This document shows positions 8,691 to 17,240 of a stretch of 56,591 bases of DNA, piece after piece. The DNA lies in contig JAOAPF010000148.1 of the NCBI GenBank assembly GCA_025462755.1, forward strand, positions 1-56,591. Reading direction: 5' to 3'. Source of the stretch: Edaphobacter sp. (lineage in GTDB: Bacteria; Acidobacteriota; Terriglobia; Terriglobales; Acidobacteriaceae). Every line of letters begins with the position of its first letter. Position 1 is the first letter of the stretch. A program made the translations under genes and the position numbers. Under the pieces are notes generated by a model. That model ran no database searches. It saw only the letters and a list, made by a program, of their open reading frames with translations, and was not told the DNA's origin.

Positions 8691-9110
8691 TCAGGCTGCG
8701 GTGCGCTCCTCGTGTGCTCGCTCCGAGTTCCAATCGGTCATCCCCACGACGGATGCTTCAGCAAGCGAATTCATTTCGAAGATTTTGGCGGCGTCCGTTT
8801 TCTGGAACCCGAAGATCCGGGGTATGAGCCAGGAACTGGAGGCGAAAACGGAGTCTATCTTCCCGTGGGTCTCGAAGGAGAGGACTGGCTTTACCCCGAA
8901 ACGATAGTCGGTGAGGAGAGACTGGGTAAGGATAAAACCGCTGGTGACGAATGCGGCAGATGCGGCCCGTTTGTTTGAGCGACCGCAGCAGACACCTACG
9001 ATGAAGAAAAAAGCAGCATGAGAGTAATCGATAATCCCATGGACGGTTGGACTGATGACCTTCGGGAGCTTGGTCTCGAGTGTGTTGAGGCCTAGGTTGG
9101 TGAGAGACAT
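8691..9110 (-). CDS. Small membrane protein of unknown function
   Basis: I chose the ATG at 9110, giving 139 residues beginning MSLTNLGLNTLETKLPK; the frame is open further but the upstream part is basic and non-conserved in appearance. Two hydrophobic segments are visible: HGIIDYSHAAFFFIVGVCC and AASAAFVTSGFILTQSLLT. A third, weaker segment contains FASSSWLIPRIFGF. The pattern suggests an inner-membrane protein with two or three helices. It is the last gene of a minus-strand group with a zinc alcohol dehydrogenase and an SRPBCC protein, 90 bases downstream of the dehydrogenase, so it may be co-expressed with them. I do not recognise a named domain. Confidence 0.7.
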   Translation of the reverse strand: MSLTNLGLNTLETKLPKVISPTVHGIIDYSHAAFFFIVGVCCGRSNKRAASAAFVTSGFILTQSLLTDYRFGVKPVLSFETHGKIDSVFASSSWLIPRIFGFQKTDAAKIFEMNSLAEASVVGMTDWNSERAHEERTAA

Positions 9111-9199
9111 CGGAGTAGTCCTTTCAGTTTGGTGTTTTCGGACAAATAGAGGCCCCTTGCGCAAGGAGCCTCTCTATGAAAACGTTCGGAGAGCGAAGA

Positions 9200-10393
9200 T
9201 CAAGCCGCCATTTGTTCTGCCCAGGGGTTGAGAACGACCTTGGTGCAGTGGTCCTGCTTATCTCGGAACATGCGATAGGCTTCGGGCGCACTGTCAATCG
9301 GAAGCTTGTGGCTGATGACGAACGAAGGGTCAATTTCTCCTTCCTGCACGCGTTCGAGCAGAGGCTCCATATAGCGCATCATGTGCGTCTGCCCGGTCTT
9401 CATGGTCAGTGCTTTATTCATGAAGGCGCCCATAGGCACCTTGTCGATGAGGCCAGCATATACACCGGGAACCGAGATCGTTCCACCCTTCTTGCACGCC
9501 ATGATTGCCTGCCGCAAGACGATGGGACGATCCATTTGAATGCGGGCCATCTGTTTAGCTCGATCCACCGCAAACATTACGCCATGACCGGAAGCTTCCA
9601 TACCCACGACATCCATACAGGAGTCTGGGCCTTGATTTCCTGTCATTTCGTGCAATGCGTCAACGATATCGGTCTCGTCGAAGTTGAGTGTGTCGGCACC
9701 CGCCTCCCGAGCCATCTGCAGTCGCTCCGGAATCCGGTCAATTGCGATCACTCGCCCCGCACCAAGCATGAAGCAGCTGCGGATAGCGAACTGCGCGACG
9801 GGACCGCAACCCCAGACGGCAACCGTATCGCCGGGCCGGATATTGCAGTTTTCCGCTCCCATGTACCCCGTCGGGAAGATATCCGAAAGGAAAACGACCT
9901 TTTCATCGGGAAGGCCATCCGGAATCTTGATTGGCCCTACATCGGCGAAGGGAACGCGGGCGTACTGTGCCTGCCCACCGGAGTATCCGCCAAGCATGTG
10001 CGTGTAGCCGAACAAGCCGGACGGCGAGTAGCCCATGATCTTCTCGGCGATCCAGGCGTTTGGGTTGGAGTTGTCGCAACAAGACCAGAGCTGATCTTTG
10101 CAGAAAAAGCAATTGCCACAGGCGATTGTGAAAGGAACCACAACACGGTCACCTACTTTGAGCTTCTCCTTATTGATGCCTGGGCCGACCTCAACTACTT
10201 CGCCCATAAACTCATGGCCGAGTATGTCGCCTTGCTCCAAGGTTGGAACGAGGCCGTCGTAGAGGTGCAAATCGGAGCCACAGATGCATGTCGTGGTGAT
10301 CTTAATGATTGCATCGCGAGGATTGAGTATCGTCGGGTCCGGAACATCATGGACCTGCATCTTTTCCTTGCCCATCCAACAGACTGCTTTCAT
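9200..10393 (-). CDS. Zinc-dependent alcohol dehydrogenase, formaldehyde-dehydrogenase-like
   Basis: This 397-residue protein is a complete medium-chain dehydrogenase. Catalytic zinc ligands are Cys38 (in TCICGSDLH), His60 and Glu61 (GHEFMGEV). Structural zinc ligands are Cys92, Cys95, Cys98 and Cys106 ([10 protein letters not shown]...WSCC). The NAD-binding Rossmann fold is at about 187-205 ([18 protein letters not shown]), with the acidic end of the second strand in [12 protein letters not shown]. The long insertion around [20 protein letters not shown] resembles glutathione-independent formaldehyde dehydrogenase-like enzymes. It would oxidise an alcohol or aldehyde with NAD(P) in the cytoplasm; the substrate is not evident. 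It follows an SRPBCC protein gene by 38 bases on the same strand, pointing to an operon with a general detoxification or stress flavour (inference). Confidence 0.92.
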   Translation of the reverse strand: MKAVCWMGKEKMQVHDVPDPTILNPRDAIIKITTTCICGSDLHLYDGLVPTLEQGDILGHEFMGEVVEVGPGINKEKLKVGDRVVVPFTIACGNCFFCKDQLWSCCDNSNPNAWIAEKIMGYSPSGLFGYTHMLGGYSGGQAQYARVPFADVGPIKIPDGLPDEKVVFLSDIFPTGYMGAENCNIRPGDTVAVWGCGPVAQFAIRSCFMLGAGRVIAIDRIPERLQMAREAGADTLNFDETDIVDALHEMTGNQGPDSCMDVVGMEASGHGVMFAVDRAKQMARIQMDRPIVLRQAIMACKKGGTISVPGVYAGLIDKVPMGAFMNKALTMKTGQTHMMRYMEPLLERVQEGEIDPSFVISHKLPIDSAPEAYRMFRDKQDHCTKVVLNPWAEQMAA

Positions 10394-10431
10394 GGAATCC
10401 TTCCTTTCGGGCTAGAGTTCGTTGGGAATAC

Positions 10432-11181
10432 CTAAGCGGCGGCATGGCTCCGGCTTGGCTCGTTAGCGGCCTGGGGCGACGGGTGATTACTCGTCTCCCG
10501 GAAGAGCACCTGCTCCGCATGGCCGTGTAAGCCGCGGGGTCCGTGCGTCTGTCCGACCGTTGTCGGGGTTTCTCCGGCTTCCAGGAGCGCCTTGAATCGG
10601 CGAAGGTCCTCTTTCACCACAAAGGTGGGATTCTTGCCGAGGACAGTGAGCAGACCAGTGCCAACTGCGCCAAGTGGATTCGAATATTCGACTTGAGCGC
10701 GCACAAGCGAACCGCGGCCGTGCGGATCGTCGCGGAACTCGACCCATCCGCTTGTTTCAAGCTGAGAGTCAGGAAGCGAACGCCAGGCGATGCGCCGGCT
10801 GGGCTCATCTTCAGTGATCTCCGCATTCCAGCGAACGCGAGAGTCGAGGGGACCCTTTGCTGTCCATTCGGAATGGCGATCATCCACCACCCGGACGGCG
10901 GAGAGGTGCGCCATGAAGCGCGGCAAATTTTCGAAGTTGCGCCACAGGCGATAAGCCTCCTTGGCGGTTGCGTTGACACGGAAGACAGCTGTCGCCGCCT
11001 CTTTTGAGTTCTGTGCATGAGAGCGGGCCTGTTTATAGGCAACCAAGCCGCCCGCTGTGGCAAGAGCTAAACCTGTCTTGTTGCGGCGGAAGAGACCATA
11101 CAGCACCAGGGCACTGGCACCTGCAATTACGCCGAATTGGGAGACTGACTGTGAAGAAGAACTACGGGCATCGTTGGACAT
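10432..11181 (-). CDS. SRPBCC (START/Bet v1-like) domain protein with N-terminal membrane segment
   Basis: The protein has 249 residues. Residues about 15-50 hold a glycine/alanine-rich hydrophobic segment split by basic residues (FGVIAGASALVLYGLFRRNK, GLALATAGGLVAYKQARS), probably a membrane hairpin. From about residue 62 a polyketide cyclase/dehydrase-like SRPBCC domain follows: FRVNATAKEAYRLWRNFENL, PRFMAHLSAVRVVDDRHSEW and GWVEFRDDPHGRGSLVRAQV. These domains bind hydrophobic ligands in a deep pocket. Similar membrane-anchored versions are common in acidobacteria and other soil bacteria, often beside zinc dehydrogenases, as here. The last 40 residues are polar and probably disordered. It heads the minus-strand group running to 8691. 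Confidence 0.85.
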   Translation of the reverse strand: MSNDARSSSSQSVSQFGVIAGASALVLYGLFRRNKTGLALATAGGLVAYKQARSHAQNSKEAATAVFRVNATAKEAYRLWRNFENLPRFMAHLSAVRVVDDRHSEWTAKGPLDSRVRWNAEITEDEPSRRIAWRSLPDSQLETSGWVEFRDDPHGRGSLVRAQVEYSNPLGAVGTGLLTVLGKNPTFVVKEDLRRFKALLEAGETPTTVGQTHGPRGLHGHAEQVLFRETSNHPSPQAANEPSRSHAAA

Positions 11182-11723
11182 ACGAGACTCCTCTTGGAAG
11201 GTTGGAGGGTCGTTGCTGAGTCATAGCCAAGGCGACTGCGAGAGCAGTCTGCGGGGCCATGCCCAAACGGTAGGGCTTGCTTTTGACGTGCAAGAATCAG
11301 CGGTATCGCCCGATCGTCGACGGGTTCCGCGAGTTCAAGAAGTTTGATGCGACTTGAGGTCGAATGTAAAAACAATCCTGTGATTTTTTCAGAGAGCAGG
11401 AATTCCCGGTGAACTCGGTACTTATTGTTCAACTCAGATCATGAGAGGTGGGGACCCGGTCTGGAGCACGGGTACTACTTACGATTTCGAACTGATCCAG
11501 TTGGAGCTTTCTTCCGCCAATCCACTCTCGTTATCTGTAGGCCTCGCGAATCCTTTCGAGTCTCAGCGTCAGGATGACGAAGCCAGATGAAGGATCTCTA
11601 GAATGGGTTGCTTCGAATTACCGCCCGCTGAGGAAAAGTTACGTCGCGCAGCCAACAGACAGCCTTGCAAGCGGAAGATTACCTTACCGTCTGGTCTGCG
11701 ATCACTGGCCGCAGAGGAAAGAC
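11182..11723. other. Divergent intergenic region, nothing recognised
   Basis: These about 540 bases separate the minus-strand SRPBCC operon from the plus-strand receiver-like gene, so promoters in both directions must lie here. I found no convincing -35/-10 pair, RNA gene or repeat. Reading frames crossing it have poor codon bias. Confidence 0.4.
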
Positions 11724-12200
11724 ATGTTTGTACCTATCTTGATCCTGCTATTCGGACGTAACGCTGGGCTGCTCGAAACCCGAAAGAGGGTACTTGAGCC
11801 GGAGGGATACCGAGTTTCCATGGCATCGGATCTTTCCACCGCAAAGCATGTGCTGCGAGAAAAGCAGATCGATTTATTGATCCTTTGCCACTCACTTTCA
11901 ATGGAAGAGCGTGGCCGAGCTCTCGCGCTCACCGATCGGTGGCCGATAATGCGGAGCCTGGTTTTGACTGCCGGAGACGATAGCTGTCCCGACAACCTGC
12001 TCACCGAGCTGATCGACCCGTTGTGTGGGCTTGCGAAGCTAGGGTCGACCGCCGGCAATTCTTCCACGGCGAGAGGCAGGCAGATGCTCATGTTCGCTAA
12101 AAGATGTACACGGAAGGGAGTTCACTATGAGGCCAAAAGAGTACCGCGATCTCTATACGTTGACACGAAATGCTCCATATCTGACTGGCGAGCCAGGTAG
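11724..12200 (+). CDS. Degenerate response-regulator receiver domain protein
   Basis: From the ATG at 11724, preceded by AGAGGAAAGAC, the protein has 158 residues. The fold of a CheY-like receiver is visible: VPILILLFGRNAGLLETRKR, LEPEGYRVSMASDLSTAKHV, IDLLILCHSLSMEERGRALA and SLVLTAGDDS. The acidic pair that binds magnesium is replaced by GR, and the phospho-accepting aspartate position in the DLLILxxSL strand is cysteine. The conserved Thr of the LTAG strand is kept. It therefore probably does not take phosphate in the normal way and may be a pseudo-receiver. The C-terminal 35 residues overlap another frame starting at 12127 and look irregular, so the true end could be affected by an indel. 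Confidence 0.65.
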   Translation: MFVPILILLFGRNAGLLETRKRVLEPEGYRVSMASDLSTAKHVLREKQIDLLILCHSLSMEERGRALALTDRWPIMRSLVLTAGDDSCPDNLLTELIDPLCGLAKLGSTAGNSSTARGRQMLMFAKRCTRKGVHYEAKRVPRSLYVDTKCSISDWRAR

Positions 12201-12402
12201 TTCAGGCTGCGGAGGGGTGCTGAATATTGGTAAGGCTGTGTATTTGAAACACGGGGTTAAAAGGTCGAATGGTCCGGTCTCAGCTTACGCAGAGGGCATC
12301 GGCGTCATTCGGGTTGACTCTCGCTTTCTTATACCAACGTACAACCCTGAATTCGGAGCAAGCCCACCAAGGAGTCCAGACGGTCCCAGTTCAAGAAAAT
12401 GA
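12127..12402 (+). CDS. Possible small protein of unknown function
   Basis: This 91-codon frame starts at an ATG with a well-placed AAGGGAG seven bases upstream. Its sequence (LYTLTRNAPYLTG, LNIGKAVYLKHGVKRSNGP, VSAYAEGIGVIRVDSRFLIP) looks like a compact beta-rich protein. It overlaps the last 74 bases of the receiver-like gene in another frame, which would fit translational coupling. I do not recognise a named domain. The last 20 residues (ASPPRSPDGPSSRK) are low-complexity. Alternatives are a chance frame or the displaced end of a gene broken by a frameshift. Confidence 0.45.
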   Translation: MRPKEYRDLYTLTRNAPYLTGEPGSSGCGGVLNIGKAVYLKHGVKRSNGPVSAYAEGIGVIRVDSRFLIPTYNPEFGASPPRSPDGPSSRK

Positions 12403-12474
12403 CGCTGCGAACTGAGGGTCGGCAAGCAGGTGGGCACCTTGCATTTCCATCCTGCACTATTGAGGATTGGAGGT

Positions 12475-13056
12475 CTACGCGAGAGTCCGAAAGGTGAGCG
12501 AATATCGCAAGGCACCCGAGGGTGGGATGCTATGCTCCCACATGGTTCGCGCCTCACCTTCCAGTATGTAGATCGATCGCGGCTCTACCCTTTGAGACAT
12601 ACGAAGCCAGTGATTCTCCTCCTTGCGACGAAGGCGCATCGTCGCCGGTGCTAAGAGAGAAACGCCAACAATAACACCGAATTCCGGCTTGTCCTTGTGC
12701 CAGCCGATTCCAGCGCCTGGTGGATACTCGTTGACCCCGATTTGCTGGAACTCATCAATCGCTCGACCCGCGAACTTCGCGATCTTATGCCGCAGGTCGG
12801 CAAGAAACGAAGGAAACCGGTCCGCAGTCTCAACGGACAGCCGTGAATAATCGTAGCGAAGGCCAAAAGAAGCTACTCGTCGATTGCCAAGATGGCCGTG
12901 AAACTCGAACGGGTTGAGTTCAAGCGTTGCGAGTGAGGCCACAAGCTCGGCCTCTTCGGCTTCACCAATGATGTTTCCCTCATAGCGAAACCCTTCAGGG
13001 ACCTGTCGCTGAGGCTTGCTTTCCAAATCGGGGAACAGTGCATTCTGTGTTGCCAT
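12475..13056 (-). CDS. AlkB-like Fe(II)/2-oxoglutarate-dependent dioxygenase
   Basis: The protein has 193 residues and a complete double-stranded beta-helix dioxygenase signature. Iron ligands are His120 and Asp122 (GIGWHKDKPEFG) and His175 (MWEHSIPP). The 2-oxoglutarate-binding arginine is in RYSLTFR (184-190), and NEYPPGAGIGWH matches the AlkB substrate lid. The pre-core element FHGHLGNRRVASFGLRYDYS resembles the AlkB nucleotide-recognition lid. AlkB enzymes remove methyl groups from alkylated bases in DNA or RNA by oxidation. This compact form matches the bacterial class often annotated simply as alpha-ketoglutarate-dependent dioxygenase AlkB. It appears monocistronic. Confidence 0.92.
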   Translation of the reverse strand: MATQNALFPDLESKPQRQVPEGFRYEGNIIGEAEEAELVASLATLELNPFEFHGHLGNRRVASFGLRYDYSRLSVETADRFPSFLADLRHKIAKFAGRAIDEFQQIGVNEYPPGAGIGWHKDKPEFGVIVGVSLLAPATMRLRRKEENHWLRMSQRVEPRSIYILEGEARTMWEHSIPPSGALRYSLTFRTLA

Positions 13057-13415
13057 TGAACTCTCTTCCTAGCTATTAGAGGATCCGCGTCGGAAAAGGT
13101 AATGAGTTTCATTATCGGATCGCGAACACATTGTTTTGTGGTATGCCGGTTGATTTGGGTAAGAAGCAAATTGGTCCATAAGGGCGCTACGAGGCCGTAT
13201 CCCGCAGAAATCGTTGGACATCTTGTTCATCGGGGGACCGTCTGAGGTTTGTACCGGGAGTGTAGATGCGTCCTTGCCTCCACAAGGAGGTAAGTAGTCG
13301 AGAAGCCGGTCTGCAGATTTCTCGCTTTGCCTGTGCGCCTCCAGCTGCCGAGTTCCCTTGGTGGAGGGATACGCCCTTACTCCGGCACAATGGAGTTCGA
13401 TGACGGGCAATCGGT

Positions 13416-13537
13416 GCGCGCGACAAATATCTTCGCCACACGCGCTACAGCGCGCTGGATCAGATCAACACGGCCAATGTCGCAAGCCTAAAGGTTGGAC
13501 GTTCGACACAGGTGTTGCCCGGCCTCTCATCCACTAG
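13416..13537 (+). pseudogene. Relic of a PQQ-dependent dehydrogenase N-terminal region
   Basis: The frame around 13443 reads RYSALDQINTANVASLKV, matching the conserved first propeller blade of quinoprotein (PQQ) glucose/alcohol dehydrogenases (usually RYSPLDQIN..NV..L.VAW). The expected next residues WTFDTGV occur in another frame immediately after (13496 on), consistent with a four-base deletion, followed by RPL and a stop at 13535-13537. Nothing upstream or downstream extends the gene, so only about 40 codons survive. Confidence 0.7.
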
Positions 13538-13614
13538 AAATGCTGATACCCACATCTCGCTTTTCGAGCATCTCAAATCTGCTCAAGCGTTGCCGAAATC
13601 GTATGGAGGTGACG

Positions 13615-14493
13615 ATGCCCACGACCCCCGATCCACGCGAGCAAGGACCAAAACCACCCTTTCCAGAGCAGAAGCAGAGTTATCCGGGGACAGTCAAACG
13701 CCTAGATCCGCCTGCTGATCACGGCGAAGACAGATATGTGGGAGCTGGCAGGCTTTTGGGTCAGGCGGCGATCATAACGGGTGCTGATAGCGGTATCGGC
13801 CGGGCGACAGCGATTGCTTTCGCGAAAGAAGGCGCGGATATAGTCCTCTCCTACCTTCCCGAGGAAGAGGCCGATGCGCTTGACGTCTCCGTCGTGATTC
13901 ATCAAACCGGGCGAAAGGCATACGTCACCCAGGAGACATCGGCTCACTGGAATATGCGAAATCTCTCGTTGCGATTGCGATGAAAAGAATTCGGCGGCAT
14001 CGACATCGTGTCAATAATGCCGGCTTTCAAATGACACACGACAGTATCGAGGAAATTCCCGCCGAAGAGTCCGAGCATACGTTTCGGACCAACGTCTTCG
14101 GAACATTCTTCCTCACCCAGGCAGCACTTCCAAAGATGAAGGCGGGCGCTTTAATTATTAGCACGACGTCGATTCAGGCATTTGAGCCTGGAGAGCAACT
14201 GGTTGCCTATGCGGCCACCAGAGCGGCGATCACGAACATGAGGAAGAGTCTAGCGAAGCTTGCCGGTAAACAAGGAGTTCGTGTCAATGCCGTGGAGCCC
14301 GGTCCAGTGTGGCTCCGCTCTTTCCGTCCACCATGCCCGTTGAGAAAGTAAAGGCATTTGGCGAGAACACCATCTTTAGGCGAGCGCGCAACCGATCGAA
14401 CTCGCGAACATATTTGTATTCCTGGCCTCTGGTGAGGCGAGCTATCTATCGGGCGAAATATACGGTGCGACCGGTGGCAGGACGCCGCTGTAA
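13615..14493 (+). pseudogene. Frameshifted short-chain dehydrogenase (YghA-like SDR)
   Basis: The ATG at 13615 follows GGAGGTG and starts a normal-looking SDR of the extended-N-terminus type (KPPFPEQKQSYPGT, then the NAD(P) site ITGADSGIGRATAIAFAKEG). At about 13935 one base is missing, and coding resumes in the next frame as DIGSLEYAKSLVAIAMK. One extra base near 13985 and one lost near 14012 lead to NNAGFQMTHDSIEEIPAEE, then STTSIQAF and AYAATRAAITN. A further loss near 14312 moves PLFPSTMPVEKVKAFGEN to another frame. An in-frame stop and another shift precede QPIELANIFVFLASGEASYL...GATGGRTPL and a final TAA at 14491-14493. At least five indels mean no functional enzyme. The Tyr of the YxxxK motif is kept, but the Lys position reads R (AYAATRAA). 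Confidence 0.85.
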
Positions 14494-14510
14494 ATACCCG
14501 ATCCAATCGT

Positions 14511-14740
14511 TGGTGGTCTCTTCACTGAGACGGACCTGGATGGCCGAACTGGACATGATTGAACTGAACTGCGCGGGCACAGTTCAACTGGCGAAGCTGG
14601 TCGTACGCCAAATGACAAGGCTCCGGGCGGGTAGGATCTCTTTTACGGCCCGGATTGAAGCCGAGATGGTGGCTCCTCGCGAGGCCGTTTATGGTGCAAT
14701 GAAAGAATTTGTGCTTTCTTTCGCCATTTCTGAAGGATAA
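14511..14740 (+). pseudogene. Relic of a second short-chain dehydrogenase
   Basis: Immediately after the first SDR relic, the sequence encodes ELDMIELNCAGTVQLAKLVV, then AGRISFTARIEAEM and AVYGAMKEFVLSFA. These match the central NxxA..T, strand-five and catalytic YxxxK region of classical SDRs (compare GRILFTSSIAAEMP..YGASKAFVLSF). There is no Rossmann N-terminus and no substrate-binding C-terminus; the frame ends at 14740. The family differs from the preceding SDR relic. Confidence 0.7.
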
Positions 14741-14825
14741 GGCGCAATGTCAGCGGCCCTCTGAACCTCCTCTTCCGCTTTCAGTAGGTGTTGAAAAAAA
14801 TGGAAGCATCATCAATATAGATCCT

Positions 14826-15225
14826 TTGGCATCTCGCATCAGAGAGGGTATGTCGCTGTTTGACCGAGTAGTTAGCAGACCTCTTGGCTCAAGGAATAAG
14901 GCTGCACAACGCGTCAACTTGCCCAAGGGTATGTCGGTCTTCGGACCGGATGCGCTCCGGTTGGTCGCGTATGGCCCAGAGTCGGCGCTGACCGTTCTCA
15001 TTCCGGCTGCAATGGTGGGGCGGCACTACACTCTGCCACTGAGTGCGGCGATCGTTGCGCTCCTGTTCCTGGTGTACTTTTCGTACTCGCAGACCATTGG
15101 AGCTTTTCCCAGCAGAGGGGGAAGCTACACAGTCGCCAGCAAGAGCCTGGCCTCGGAGGTCGGGTTGGTGGCTGGAGCCGCGTTGATGCTCGCTCCGCTT
15201 TCTCTTATCTTGCTGAAGACCAGAT
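14826..15225 (+). pseudogene. Truncated APC-family amino-acid permease, N-terminal part only
   Basis: A frame from about 14826 reads LFDRVVSRPLGSRNKAAQRV, then GMSVFGPDALRLVAYGPES, LPLSAAIVALLFLVYFSYSQ and TIGAFPSRGGSYTVASKSL. This matches the N-terminus and first three membrane segments of APC superfamily permeases (typically LPVFASDALSSVAYATEE and PSGGGSYIVA). After VGLVAGAALML the similarity stops and unrelated residues lead to a stop at 15317. A complete permease has about 600 residues, so three quarters are missing. It ends about 90 bases before the start of the glycosyltransferase cluster. Confidence 0.7.
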
Positions 15226-15318
15226 GCTCTTCGGCGGAAGCAGAGGGGTTGCGATCGTTGAAGTCCCGTAGCAACTCTCTTCCCTATTGGCAGCGAATGA
15301 TGGGAAGAAGGAGTTGAA

Positions 15319-16416
15319 ATGCATTTCGTCGTGTTTGGTCTCTGCATTTCTTCGTCGTGGGGAAACGGACACGCCACTTTATGGCGAGGTCTAGTGAAGG
15401 CACTCGTCTGCCGCGGACACACACTCAGCTTTTACGAGAAAGACGTACCCTACTACGCCTCCACGCGCGACGGCTGGATACCTCCAGCGGGCGTTCGAGT
15501 TTGCCTTTACGCTGCCTTTGAAGATGTTGTGGAGAATGTCAAACGTGAGCTGGCGCATACGGATGTGGCGCTGTCGACGAGCTATTGCGCCGATGGGATT
15601 GCCGCATCTCGCATCTTGCTGGATTCGGCTGTGCCGATCAAAACCTTTTACGATCTCGATACGCCAGTGACGCTCGATTCTTTGCGTTCAGGCGCATCGG
15701 TCCCCTATGTTCCTGCGGAAGGCTTGGGCAGCTTCGATCTGGTTCTGAGCTATACGGGTGGACGCGCGCTGACGGAGTTGCAATCGAAGCTAGGCGCTCG
15801 ACTGGTGGCTCCGCTATACGGCTGGGCGGATACCGAGACGCATGCCCCCGCGGCAGCTATGAACGAGTTTCGGTCTGAGCTCTGCTATTTGGGGACGTTT
15901 GCGGCCGACCGGCAGACGGCGCTTAACGAATTATTTGTGCAGGCCGCGCGCTTGCGGCCGGACAAGCGCTTTGCTATTGGAGGGGCGCAGTACCCCGATG
16001 ATTTTCCTTGGACACCAAACATTTTCTTTGTTCGACATCTGCCACCGTCGCTGCATCCGGCATTCTTCTGCTCAGGGCGAGCCACATTGAATGTCACGCG
16101 ACATGCGATGGCACAGTACGGATTCTGCCCCTCCGGCCGTCTGTTCGAAGCCGCTGCATGCGGTGCACCGATCCTGAGTGATCGGTGGGAAGGGCTTGAG
16201 TCGTTTTTTGAACCGGGCAAGGAGATTCTGCCGGTTTGCTGCACAGACGATGTTCTCGCGGCGTTGTCCCTGAGTGATCGAGAGTTGCGCGATGTTGCGG
16301 CAGCGGCGAGGACGAAGTGCCTCGAGAATCATACGGCTGCGCGAAGAGTGCTCGAGTTCGAAGTCATCTGTGATGCTGTTCACAAGAGTCCACCGCAACC
16401 GGCGCTCGTTGCATAG
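15319..16416 (+). CDS. CgeB-like glycosyltransferase 1
   Basis: The protein has 365 residues; GAAGGAG lies just before the ATG at 15319. It begins with a GT-B-type segment, MHFVVFGLCISSSWGNGHAT, with HATLWRGLVKALVCRGHTL following. The C-terminal half carries the Glyco_trans_1_2/CgeB signature: ATLNVTRHAMAQYGFCPSGR, LFEAAACGAPILSDRWEGLE and FFEPGKEILPV. It is closely related in layout to the protein encoded on the opposite strand at 19677-20837. It should transfer a sugar from a nucleotide donor to a glycan acceptor in the cytoplasm. It is the first gene of a five-gene plus-strand operon; the next gene starts 20 bases downstream. Confidence 0.9.
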   Translation: MHFVVFGLCISSSWGNGHATLWRGLVKALVCRGHTLSFYEKDVPYYASTRDGWIPPAGVRVCLYAAFEDVVENVKRELAHTDVALSTSYCADGIAASRILLDSAVPIKTFYDLDTPVTLDSLRSGASVPYVPAEGLGSFDLVLSYTGGRALTELQSKLGARLVAPLYGWADTETHAPAAAMNEFRSELCYLGTFAADRQTALNELFVQAARLRPDKRFAIGGAQYPDDFPWTPNIFFVRHLPPSLHPAFFCSGRATLNVTRHAMAQYGFCPSGRLFEAAACGAPILSDRWEGLESFFEPGKEILPVCCTDDVLAALSLSDRELRDVAAAARTKCLENHTAARRVLEFEVICDAVHKSPPQPALVA

Positions 16417-16436
16417 CGAGGACAGGAGAAGACGAA

Positions 16437-17240
16437 ATGTGGGGCATTATTCCCGCGGCGGGTGCAGGAAGCCGCATACAGCCATTGGCATTTTCGAAGG
16501 AACTGTTACCGGTGGGCGGTCGCACACGCGGCGAGGAGGAACGTCCCCGCGCTGTCAGTGAGTATTTGGTTGAACGAATGATTCGCGGGGGTGCCGATAA
16601 GCTCTGCTTCGTCATCTCACCGGAGAAATCCGACATTCTCGAGTACTACGGGGCAGCGGCGTGGGGGGCGGATATCGCTTACGTTGTGCAGCCGAGTCCA
16701 GCCGGACTGTGCGACGCGATCTTTCGGGCTGCTGTGCTTATACAGCAGACTGAGCCGGTGGTGATCGGACTGCCCGATACCATCTGGTCTCCAGTTGATG
16801 GTCTCCAACTCCTTCCCTCTGATGTTTTGTCGTTTCTCTTATTTCCTGTTGAGCATCCGGAGTTCTTCGACGCCGTCGTGACCGATGCAGACGGCCGTGT
16901 CCTCCAGATTGCCGTGAAACAGCGCGGAGCCTCATCCAACTGGATATGGGGTGCGATCAAGATGCCGGGAAGGGTTTTCCACGCTCTGCATCGCCTGTGG
17001 CTCAGTCCGGAACGCCACGATGAGTACTTTGGCACCCTGGTAAACGCGTGGATTGCTCGGGGAGGAGTGGCGATGGGGGTGCCAGGGGGCGAGGAGTATG
17101 TCGATGTCGGCACGTTGCAGGGTTATCGTGCTGCGATTCGGCTGCTTCAGCAGACAAGCGACGATGACAATTCTCGCTTTAGAAGCGATAAGAAAGGAAG
17201 CTCAGATGGCCAGCGTCTTAACAGGAACGCTATCAGGTGA
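16437..17240 (+). CDS. Sugar-phosphate nucleotidyltransferase
   Basis: This 267-residue protein has the nucleotidyltransferase signature at its start, MWGIIPAAGAGSRIQPLAFS followed by KELLPVGGR, with the conserved Lys of the KELLPV motif. Other elements are CDAIFRAAVLI (residues about 91-101), VVIGLPDTIW (nucleotide/metal site), WIWGAIKMPGRVFHAL and YVDVGTLQGYRAAI near the end, all in GalU/RmlA order. It would form an NDP-sugar from a sugar-1-phosphate; which nucleotide and sugar cannot be read from the motifs. It precedes a methyltransferase whose start lies inside its 3' end (35-base overlap), so the two are translationally linked. Confidence 0.9.
   Translation: MWGIIPAAGAGSRIQPLAFSKELLPVGGRTRGEEERPRAVSEYLVERMIRGGADKLCFVISPEKSDILEYYGAAAWGADIAYVVQPSPAGLCDAIFRAAVLIQQTEPVVIGLPDTIWSPVDGLQLLPSDVLSFLLFPVEHPEFFDAVVTDADGRVLQIAVKQRGASSNWIWGAIKMPGRVFHALHRLWLSPERHDEYFGTLVNAWIARGGVAMGVPGGEEYVDVGTLQGYRAAIRLLQQTSDDDNSRFRSDKKGSSDGQRLNRNAIR

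Noticed and set aside
9176-10435. 419-codon plus-strand frame
   Set aside because: It is exactly antisense to the zinc alcohol dehydrogenase, whose zinc ligands and NAD motif are complete.
13069-13441. Minus-strand frames of 84 and 113 codons
   Set aside because: Codon use is poor and there is no plausible ribosome binding site. The region is probably remains of decayed DNA next to the PQQ dehydrogenase relic.
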